Assembly: GCA_905160935.1 (NCBI GenBank)
Contig: CAJHZI010000589.1
Coordinates: 735,001 to 799,000, forward strand
Length of the DNA stretch: 64,000 nt
Reading direction: 5' to 3'
DNA from: Enchytraeus crypticus
Taxonomy: Eukaryota; Annelida; Clitellata; Enchytraeida; Enchytraeidae
The notes beneath the pieces are model-generated. The model saw nothing but the letters and a program-made list of their open reading frames with translations, had not been told where the DNA came from and did no database searches. Positions 55,763 to 64,000 of this stretch are shown piece after piece (position 1 is the first letter of the stretch; each line of letters starts with the position of its first letter). Position numbers and translations under genes: made by a program.

Positions 55763-56270
55763 CCATCGGGATATATGAAATTTATAGGAATATATATTGA
55801 TGAAAGGCTTAATTTTAAGCAACATATTCACTATATTATATCTAAAATTAATAGTGTTAGAGGTATGCTGGATCATAGAAGAAATCTACTACCATTCTTA
55901 TGTTGGAAAACTATTTATTACGCCATCGGGATATATGAAATTTATAGGAATAGATATTGATGAAAGGCTTAATTTTAAGCATATTCACTATATTATATCT
56001 AAAATTAATAGTGTTAGAGGTATGCTGGATCATAGAAGAAATCTATTACCATTCTTATGTTGGAAAACCCGATGGCGTAATGTATCCCGATGGCGTAATA
56101 AATTTACGCCATCGGGATACATTAAATTTATAGGAATATATATTGATGAAAGGCTTAATTTTAAACAACATATTCACTATATTATATCTAAAATTAATAG
56201 TGTTAGAGGTATGCTCAATCATAGAAGAAATCTATTACCATTCTTATGTCGGAAAACTATTTATTACGCC
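55763..56270 (+). repeat. Tandem triplication of a 160-bp LINE D coding segment
   Basis: Copies start at 55763, 55923 and 56109 with CCATCGGGATAYAT. Each encodes KFIGIYIDERLNFKQHIHY and INSVRGMLDHRRNLLPFLC with a few changes. Between copies 2 and 3 is a 26-base inverted insert (CCCGATGGCGTAATGTATCC). Confidence 0.95.
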
Positions 56271-57010
56271 ATCGTTTATCCCTATATCCATTACGGGATT
56301 GAAGATTATAGTTTTACTATTAATTACATAATTGAATCCCTGATCTTAGCTTGCAAACCGAGTACTTGGAACCTTGCAGAACGTTGGTAGACAATATAAT
56401 GTTAAGCAACTCTATCTTAACAACAACTCGCTCCCTGTTAACCTCTTAAGAAATTTACGAATCTCTAAAATTACCTTCAGATGCTTAAATCCTTCCAATT
56501 CTGTCCCTCCTTCAACGGCCAATCTATTCTGCTTAAATCAGGCTGGTCATAGTTATCCTACTCGCATTAAAACAACTAATTGCCTTTATAAACTACTAAT
56601 CGTGCTTTTTAAAACTAATTTGTAAACTCTTGCTGTGCAATTTGAAATGATATTCCCAGTGAAATAAGACCTGTTCCACTGAATCAGTTTTTAACAAAAT
56701 GTACAAACAGCATTTAATTGATAGTTGGAAATGATTATAATTATTTATGTCTATGTTTACAGTTGTACAATGTCTTGGAGTCAGTAGAACCTCTGATCGT
56801 GCAGGGGTTATCTACTAATAACCTGCCCTATTGTTTGAATCCGGTTTTAATTTTAATGCATTTTTAGCTCTACAAATCTTTAGTTTCTGCTTTAGTTAGT
56901 CCGTAATATTTTGCTTTCTACAGTTCAATATTATTTTCATTATTTATGTTTATTATCTCCAATTTTTCTACGATCTTATGTTGCTATGTTACTATGTTTC
57001 CGTGTTTCCG

Positions 57011-57345
57011 GTAGCTTTTTTTTTATTCCATAAAGTTACACACATGACATACCGCATGTGTTTACAATGTTTCCTTTCTTAAGTTTCTGTTTTTGTAGTT
57101 TTCATTATTTCCTCCTTTCCTCTCAACGGTTATTAGTAATCGTTGCCTTTTGTTGGCGCTCCAATAGCAGCCGGCGCGGATTTAAGAATAACTTCCAACA
57201 CCCTGGGGATTGTTTACTTTCAAAGCTATCTACACGCGGTCTTCCAAAGTGGTCGCCCACAATTTACTAACCGCGTGCAACGTGGCTTTATATCGTTCTA
57301 CTGACACGCAGCTTAACTGAGTGCGCTAAATCCCCCCCAAGTCGG
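57011..57345 (-). mobile_element. 5S-like composite SINE, copy S4
   Basis: Minus strand: GGGATTTAGCGCACTCAGTT, CGGTTAGTAAATTGTGGGCG, TTGGAAGACCGCGTGTAGAT, AAATCCGCGCCGGCTGCTAT and the same terminal CACATG/CATGTG hairpin as S3. It adjoins the LINE D 3' end. Confidence 0.82.
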
Positions 57346-57485
57346 TAGTCAGCTAGATAGAACTCAATTGTGCTCTTTCGATAGGCCGTTACATTTGTAT
57401 TCTGTCTCGTTGTATGCGCTTTATGTATATTTACAAATAAATATACACAAAGTAATTTTACAGTTACAGATAAATGATCTTGGTT

Positions 57486-57510
57486 CTCTCTCTCTCTCTC
57501 TCTCTCTCTA
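57486..57510. repeat. (CT)n microsatellite
   Basis: Twelve CT units. Confidence 0.95.
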
Positions 57511-57719
57511 GCTATTAAACTTAAATTTCAAGACTATCAAGTTAAAACTTCTGCCAATTCATACCTATTTTATAAGAAACTCCTAACTTCAACAGAAACG
57601 TGGTCTTGTCATAAATGCAACCATGCCTAGCCAGTTCAGTGGGCCGTCACAGTTTGACGGTTGCAATTCGCCTAAAGCTGGGTGGTTTGACCTCTTTATT
57701 ACCAGTAGTTACTTGACAT

Positions 57720-58547
57720 CAGTGTTGTATACAAGTCCTTTTTGTCCAAGTCAAGTCCAAGTCCTTGAGGCTCAAGCCCAAGTCCTTGAGACTCAAATCT
57801 AAGTCCCCATTGATTTATAGTCATATAATTATAATACCTGGTGTTTCTGGAACAGGTGTTTCTGATAAAGATGTTTAGAACCAGAGTTGACCTGGGTGAG
57901 GGCATTTCTCATATTACTTGTGAACAGATGGAGTCATAGGCAAAGGCGGGAATGAACGATGAATGAATGCTTTGTATATAGGAGTAGAGTGTGGATGTAA
58001 ATTACGATAAAGTTGATACAGGAAGTCACGATTCACCACGCCTCCTCCCCTCCTGTCTTACTACATTCAAACGTATTCACGTTGAGACGGTTAACACTGA
58101 AACATGCTTAGGGCATTAAATAATAAAGAAATACAAAGACAACTAAATTCTGAAATTGAGGCTGGATATAATTCAATTTAAGCTACTTAAATCTTGATTG
58201 AGATAGTCTCTGCCAAAATCCATGGGGGGATTAATCCCCCATATCCTCCCATTCGCGCATGTCTATGCCTAAAGTTTTTCAAAAATTTAATTAATTTCTA
58301 AAAATAAACACGTGTTTAGAAAACAATACACGAACCAAATATGTGCGACCAAATATTTTCAGAAAAATAACAAATGTTTGCACTGACAATGTATCCAGTA
58401 GTTAATAAATTGCTACAATTTTCTATGTGTTCAAGTTCTCATCACCCAAAACCAAGTCCAAGTCATTGAGGTTCAAGTCCAAGTCGAAGTCCTCAAAATC
58501 TGAACTTTAGTCCAGTTCAAGTCCAAGTCCAAGTCCATACATCACTA
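57720..58547. mobile_element. hAT-like MITE, 828 bp, with 8-bp target duplication
   Basis: Starts CAGTGTTGTATACAAGTCC; the other end inverted is TAGTGATGTATGGACTTGG. CTTGACAT is duplicated at 57712-57719 and 58548-58555. Subterminal arrays of CAAGTCC hexamer-like units lie at both ends, in the same (direct) orientation. No transposase; the small minus-strand frame comes from the CAAGTCC repeats. Confidence 0.85.
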
Positions 58548-58555
58548 CTTGACAT

Positions 58556-59220
58556 GCTAGCAATTTTCTTGTTTGTTTACTATTGAAGCAGGTTTCCAGT
58601 TTCAAGCTCACACTAGTTCTAGCTTAGAAATCTGCTGGATAACTTATTAATTTTCACGACATTCATACCTGTATAATGTTCAGTACATTTTCAACCCATA
58701 TCATATAGCTTATCAGCCTTGGTTGTAAAAGCAACTGTAAATTTCAATTAGGATTATTACTCGTAGTTTTATAGTTGTAGAAAGAAAGCTACGTTCCTGC
58801 GTTCAAGGTAACATTAAAGTATTATAAAGTAAACTGATTAAGTTTCGGAAGAGCCACCCAGACAGGTTTGTCGGGTATCCTAACGCAGATCAGTGGCGGG
58901 ATCCAAATTCAGAGCCTGTCCGCTACGTAACTGATATAAATTCTAGATACGACACTGTTTTTCAACTATGCTATAAACGCTAACGTTTATAAAATTTAGA
59001 TCTTAACATCTCTGTCATGGAATTAATTTCATTTCATAGTTTAAATCAATCTAGATGACAGATTATAATTGTATCTTTCATTTGCAAACAGATTAAACCT
59101 AGAGAATAATTTCTACAAATTATGTAACGTCAGGAGAGCTACTTTCACCATCGTTTATTAAGAGTAACAATTTAAATGACTGCAACCTAAACACATCGGG
59201 TTTCGTTAACTCATAAACAG
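58556..59220. other. Unassigned sequence
   Basis: No gene or element end recognised. Confidence 0.4.
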
Positions 59221-59330
59221 GATGTGCCTACGTGATTAGTTGTTGAACATCCTGGACTCGCTCGTCACTGACATAGCTTTCGCGTGAGGAAACTGACTTG
59301 GAACTTTAGCTTTCCCAGCTTTACCAGTCT
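59221..59330 (+). mobile_element. tRNA-derived SINE, diverged 3' part
   Basis: CATCCTGGACTCGCTCGTCA, CGCGTGAGGAAACTGACTTG and CTTTCCCAGCTTTACC match the other SINE copies. Confidence 0.65.
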
Positions 59331-60154
59331 AGCAGCCAGCATACTTTAGTTAATACAGAGCAAGGTTTAATAGCGACACCATCCCAATGTTGTGCTTTGC
59401 AAATCTACTTCAGATACAGGATTAACTAGAATAGTAATGCACTATATTACATGTAGATGGTATATAATGTTTACTGGTAGATGTACACATAATGTGTTGC
59501 AATATAATATTGTGATATTGCTTGCAAAGTGAACATCATAACAGCCTGACATTAAATCCACACTGATAGACTAATTTTCTAACTTAAACATGGCAAATCA
59601 TCGTCATCATCATATCAACATCTATTCTACTGAATTCTAGGTTAACTATAGGGTCGTGATAGGAACAGACCTTTTCCATTCGAATAAAAGAATTTTTAGC
59701 AAATTATGGAGCCTAGGCGCAACCAGACATGGACATAGAGGCATAAACCAACCGAGTGCCCTTTCTGACATTGTTTTGGATCTTAGTGCTTTTTCGCCCT
59801 TTACTATACGGGCAATCCACAGCTGGTCTATTCAGCGACCTGGACAAAACACGGGCAATATATTGCAAAAATTCAAAATAAATTAAACATCACTGATATT
59901 TATTCACTTATCACTGTCTTGTCTAATTAAAGTTTTAATATAAATACTGCGAAACATTACTATAGTCAAGCGAATTTCAGCATTGTATCAGTTGTCTTGT
60001 ATACTGAATATAATTTTGCAATTTACATGCCCATCTAACAGCTACTAATGCCGCTAATCTCTTGTACATCCTTTCAATGAAATTAAATTCACGTTGTACT
60101 AGAGTGGCTAATAAAAATGAACTAGAAAGGGGTAGAAATGGGCATTATTAATTA
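59331..60154. other. Mostly unassigned; short LINE B-like fragment
   Basis: Positions 59597-59672 (CATCATCATATCAAC ... GGTCGTGATAGGAACAGACC) resemble the extreme LINE B 3' end at 5870-5930. The frame 59656-59886 has no recognisable domain. Confidence 0.4.
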
Positions 60155-60385
60155 AGATTAGTAGCAATTAATTAATACATAACGGCATTTTTAGCATGTT
60201 ACAAGCATGTGTTAAGTAACAAAAGTCTAACAAATAATATTTAAATAAATACATTAAACACTTCGTACATCATTAATAAATTCTGAAAAGGCCAACATAC
60301 GATCAATATTCGTAAGTTTTGAACTGAAAAACGACATTGTTTAAGTCTCACTGTTGAAGAACTTACTTTTACACATAAGCTTTCC
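60155..60385 (+). repeat. Direct duplication, left copy
   Basis: AAGATTAGTAGCAATTAATT through ATTAAACACTTCGTACATCA and CCAACATACGAT, repeated at 61006-61262 with scattered substitutions and small indels. Confidence 0.85.
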
Positions 60386-60654
60386 ACGGTTTCTTCAATT
60401 GTTCTAATAGATTGGGACCAGCCTATTTGTTATTAGCGCAACTATCGGTATTTTATGACTTTACGATAGGGGTATAGCCTGTAAAATTCATGCCTCAATT
60501 GAGAGGCTTATAAGAATTTAGGATGACTTTAATATATTTTCAATTGCAGCAGAAAAATTCACATATCAACAGCCAAATTTTAGCCTTTCGTAACTTTAAT
60601 CTTCTCAAGCTGTACAACGGATTAGCAGCCGGACTACAATTAATAATTAAATTC

Positions 60655-61000
60655 CCTCTCTCTCAGTGCACTACCTACTGGCAGATCCATGGTATATAAC
60701 GCCTCCGCTCATCTCTATCTTCCGCTTTCCTCTTCTGTGCGCATTCGAGTGCGGTGCGGGTTCAAATCCTGGGCTCGCCCGTCACTGACAACGCTTTCAA
60801 ATGAGGAAACTGATGTTAACATTAGCTTTACCAGCTTTACCGAGTGGATCTTTTAACCATCTATAACATTCGTTTTGATATAAACCATTATTCTTGGGAA
60901 TTCTGCTAATGACGAGGTGGGCCCCCTGTGCCTTCCTCAACTTAGACTAACATTTACTGGGCAGGGGCGTCATTCCCTGAGAAAATAATCCTGTCTACCC
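60655..61000 (-). mobile_element. Chimeric short retroposon, copy 3, split by a SINE
   Basis: TCAGTGCACTACCTACTGGC (LINE A end), an interruption 60736-60841, then GAGTGGATCTTTTAACC, GAGGTGGGCCCCCTGTGCCT and CTGGGCAGGGGCGTCATTCC. Same order as copies 1 and 2, reversed. Confidence 0.75.
60736..60841 (+). mobile_element. tRNA-derived SINE, 5'-truncated
   Basis: GTGCGGGTTCAAATCCTGGG (B-box), CTCGCCCGTCACTGACAACG, AATGAGGAAACTGATGTTAA and GCTTTACCAGCTTTACC. Confidence 0.8.
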
Positions 61001-61005
61001 ATAAC

Positions 61006-61262
61006 TAAGATTAGTAGAAATTAATTAATACATCCTGGCATTTTTTGGCATGCCACGGGCATATGTTAAGTAACAAAATTCCACTAAATAATATTTAAAA
61101 TAAATACATTAAACACTTTGTACTTCATTAATATATTCAGAAAAGTCCAACATACGATTAACGACAAATATTTGTAAGTTTGAACTGGAAAACGACTTTA
61201 TATCGTTTATTGTTTAATTCTCATTGTAGAAGAATATATTTTTATGAATAAGCTTTCTCCTG
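61006..61262 (+). repeat. Direct duplication, right copy
   Basis: AAGATTAGTAGAAATTAATT through ATTAAACACTTTGTACTTCA; pairs with 60155-60385. Confidence 0.85.
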
Positions 61263-61724
61263 AAACTATATAGTTAACATCTCTAAGATAAGAGTCAATT
61301 TCATTCTTCAGCTAAACCTACCAACATGGCTCTGAATACAACAGAAAGAACATTGATTCTGTTGCCACTCCTAATCGTACCTTGACATTGATAATTTTAT
61401 CGTGTACGTGAAGGTAGACGAGTGACTGCCGTTTAGGAGCTCATCCAGCTGCAAGCTGACCTTGCCTGCATTGAAGTGCGTACAGGCAGTTCAGCCGTCA
61501 GTTTTCAAAGTTTGTAGTGAAAAAGACCAAGGAAGAGAAAACTCGACTTCAGCAGATGAAGCAGTGGTCGTAAATAGTTGAACTACAGGGTTATTTATAT
61601 CTGGATATCGGCCTTAGACTTCCCCCAGTCCAAGGGAGAAAGATTCTGAATCAACTACTCTTGATAAATACATTGCTGGAATGAACATACTTCAGCCTTG
61701 AAATTGAACAGATCTGCAATAGTT
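61263..61724. other. Unassigned sequence
   Basis: A stretch near 61410-61570 has coding-like wording (GRRVTAV, ELIQLQADLACIEVRTGSS) that hints at a decayed transposase, too weak to call. Confidence 0.35.
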
Positions 61725-62562
61725 TCATTGCAGTTTGATTGATGCAAAACCCATAGCAGTCTCATACTCTTCAATGGTCAATGTTTTACCAGGATAGTTT
61801 GGGTGAATGATATTTGCTAGCGTAATTATATATACCTTTTTTATTCGCCACATGGGCAACCAAAACACACACAAAACAGAAACAGAAATAAACGCAAATG
61901 TGCAAAACAACGAAAATAGAACATAAAGAAAAACAATAGACTGCATTTCGAAAAGTAGCCTATGCAATATAAGCACATCAATATCATCATTATTGAAACC
62001 GCATAGGTTACATTTGTCAAAATTTCCACAACAATACTTAGTGGCATGATATGCCAATTTTTCTTTCAACACTGTTGAAAATAGAGATTTATGACATCTC
62101 TATAGTTATTTTTAAAATCCAGAGCATTAGTATGGAAGTGAGCTGCCAGCTTGTCTAAGTCGCCCATAGACAGACTTGTACATATTAATCTTAGCATTAT
62201 ATTTTCCGACATATTCAGAGACGATAAGAGGGACATTACCTTTAATGCATACACTGTATGTGCAAAATTGATTTATACCCAGTATACAACTGACAATGTT
62301 TTATAGTATTTGTGTTATATGTATTAAAAACCTTTTGAAAAGATTTAGTCCACGGAATATTTAGAGTAGTTAACTCTGTTTTATTAAGGGACAGAGCCTC
62401 CAATGCGTAAGTTAAACATGGTAGAGCAATAATCGATATTAATTTCAAAATTACAGGCTTAATATTGTTAGAAGTTCCTAATTTAGCCAATATTGCATTT
62501 GCAGATCTATAATATTTAATTTTGGCAGCATCAAAACTACATTTAAATTTAGATGCATTCAA
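61725..62562 (-). mobile_element. LINE C C-terminal region and 3' end
   Basis: Minus-strand frame 62242-62562 reads KIKYYRSANAILAKLGTSNN, ALPCLTYALEALSLNKTELT and TNTIKHCQLYTG. 62066-62254 continues with SENIMLRLICTSLSMGDLDK. The non-coding 3' part ends GGCGAATAAAAAAGGTATAT at about 61850-61831, like other LINE C ends. Confidence 0.75.
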
Positions 62563-62964
62563 AATATATATTCCTAACTATTTAATTTCGTCTGTCCAAG
62601 GAACTAAGCTATCTTTTAGATATAGTTTGCAACATTTCTAGTTGTATCTGTTGCCAATACGTAATGATCAGCATTTTTTAACATAAATTTAATTATAAAT
62701 GATACTTTCACTAAGCTTCTATAAAAGTGACCTTTCTTGAAATAATTAATAAAACTTCTTCATAAACCAGAGGAATAACTTTTTGAGATTTTTATTGCGC
62801 TCCAAATTTAATCTCCAATTTAAATCATGATTTAAATCGATTTAAATCAGTCAACTTTTACAAGTAAATCGACAGATTTAAATCATTTCAAGCCTGATAG
62901 GAGCAGACTGGAGAGAGAAGATAAAGTTCTCAAAGGAAGCTAAAATGGTAATACAGCGTGTTGC
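62563..62964. other. Unassigned, with a TTTAAATC palindrome cluster
   Basis: At 62815-62885 GATTTAAATC occurs repeatedly (ATTTAAATCATGATTTAAAT). The rest is AT-rich, probably upstream LINE C decay. Confidence 0.55.
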
Positions 62965-64000
62965 ATGTCACCACTGCTAATCAACCTAATCAACATGAAC
63001 TTTACACCTTATTCAATCTTGCCTACACATTGTGTGAACAACTCGTTCAGCATAATTGATCATATATTTGCTAATTTTGGTTTAGATTGTACTAAAGGTC
63101 AAAGAGTAAAATCTCTAACCGTTACAAGTGATATCACTGATCATTTTGTCAATATTATTCTCCTTGTTTCCAACAATGAAAGAGTGAACTATTCTGATCG
63201 CCCATATATTAGAATTTACAGTAATAAAAATATTACAAATTTCCATACACAACTATCTAAAATTGATTGGTCTCCTGTTTATAATTCGTATAATATTGAT
63301 GATTCTATTACTTATATGTCTAACTCATTAATTGCTGCCGCTAATCACAATTTTCCTGTGACTCAATGCTCTCGAAAAAGCTTTAAAAATAAACCCTGGA
63401 TCTCTAAAGAATTAAAATCACGCATTAAAATAAAGAATGACCTATTCTATCGTTTTAAAAGGTTGAACTGTGAAAAAGATAAAGTTATCTATCAAAACTA
63501 CCACAAGATGCTTGATAAAGATATTAAAAAATCATCATAAAAAGTACTATAGCAATAAACTAGATATGAAGTTTAACTCTATCAAAAATATATGGAGAAC
63601 GCTAAATAATATTACCAGCTGTAATGGTAAATCTAGTACGCCAATTATTGATCATTTAAGCAGTAAGGAAGGAATTGTTATTAATAACAAGGAATATATT
63701 GCAGAAGAATTTAACAAATTCTTCGTTGAGAATGCTAAACGCTTAGCTGATGCTATCTCGCAAGATGTCACTTCGTTTACGAGTTTCCTTCACAAACATA
63801 TCTCACACTCCATTTTTCTATCCCCGGCAACCAATAACGAAGTTTTCAATTTAATATTTCTCTAAATAAAAGTAATTCTACTGGGCCTGACTCAATCTCA
63901 AGTAAAATTTTGCAACTATCTGCTAATTATATTATTAACCCTCTTACCTACATTATCAATAAATCCTTAGAATTAGGCTACTTTCCAACTAATTTTAAAT
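62965..64000 (+). mobile_element. LINE D ORF2, 5'-truncated, continues past the right edge
   Basis: Two long frames (62965-63540, 63470-63865) with one frameshift between. They read LPTHCVNNSFSIIDHIFANF and TSDITDHFVNI (end of the endonuclease), KNKPWISKELKSRIKIKNDL, YHKMLDKDIKKS, KFNSIKNIWRTLNNI, then NKSNSTGPDSISSKILQLSA just before the palm. It is colinear with 52858-54505 and considerably better preserved. Confidence 0.9.

Larger units (their letters stand above)
50340..57015 (+). mobile_element. LINE D ORF2 and 3' UTR, split by nested insertions
   Basis: Blocks in order: endonuclease N-part 50340-51040 (MNICSLNCNYLKLLDFL); endonuclease C-part 52858-53045 (LPTHGINKSANCSIIDHLFA ... DITDHFA); linker 53400-53893 (FNSIKNVWKSINSICSYKKG); 54206-54505; reverse transcriptase 55296-55760 (FKIAKVIPTHKKV); C-terminal region with an internal triplication 55763-56270; and the end FNKMYKQHLIDSWK with a stop near 56730. 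The domain order is that of a CR1/Jockey-like ORF2. The palm catalytic motif is unreadable. Intervening blocks are separate elements listed below. Confidence 0.8.

Noticed and set aside
61410-61570. Possible Tc1-like transposase HTH remnant
   Set aside because: Similarity is a few scattered residues in broken frames; no inverted repeats found.

Overview
This 64 kb window is animal nuclear DNA. It is AT-rich and intron-dominated, with host exons bounded by consensus GT/AG splice sites and a dense, multi-layered mass of decayed transposable elements. There are no operons, ribosome binding sites or other bacterial features. The mixture of RTE-, CR1/L2- and Jockey-like LINEs, tRNA- and 5S-like SINEs, hAT, mariner and Tc1-like DNA elements and a Polinton remnant suggests an invertebrate, probably marine, but the species cannot be fixed from the sequence.

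Host genes. One gene can be followed with confidence. Four minus-strand exons (45013-45106, 32808-32941, 24404-24519, 17033-17119) join in phase to give about 143 residues of a class III MOB protein (MOB3-type kinase-signalling adaptor). Its introns are 7.4, 8.3 and 12.1 kb and consist almost wholly of transposons. The first exon(s) and the short last coding exon were not found. A second gene probably starts at 1820 on the minus strand: a 76-codon first exon with a good start context and a GTGAGT donor. Its C-terminal end resembles the N-terminus of phosphoenolpyruvate carboxykinase, and the rest would lie off the left edge.

Layout. 0-1.4 kb: end of a CR1/Jockey-like LINE and (TA)n. 2-3.5 kb: three 3' ends of one LINE family, each with a terminal hairpin and an (ATT/TAA)n tail. 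4.1-5 kb: a long perfect-type hairpin and a 23-bp minisatellite. 5.9-8.1 kb: an RTE-like LINE split by an 899-bp hAT-like MITE. 8.7-11.1 kb: two clusters of palindromic modules with tRNA-like, 5S-SINE and LINE 3' ends between them. 12-24 kb: RTE-like LINE family A, a CR1/L2-like LINE (family E) and many (TA)n tracts. 26.8-29.7 kb: a decayed Polinton with protease and packaging ATPase. 30-32.7 kb: LINE A and LINE D, present again as an inverted copy at 49.4-50.3 kb. 35-39 kb: LINE C hit by one hAT MITE nested in another. 42.2-43.7 kb: a nearly full-length decayed mariner. 46.2-57 kb: a LINE D region, apparently with 5' tandem monomers, cut by about ten later insertions. 57.7-64 kb: another hAT MITE, SINEs, LINE C, and a LINE D running off the right edge.

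The elements form several apparent autonomous/non-autonomous partnerships. A short retroposon carries the LINE A 3' end (three copies). A tRNA-derived SINE shares a short terminal motif with LINE E. A 335-bp element ends in a hairpin like that of LINE A. LINE letters (A-F, N) are labels for this window only.
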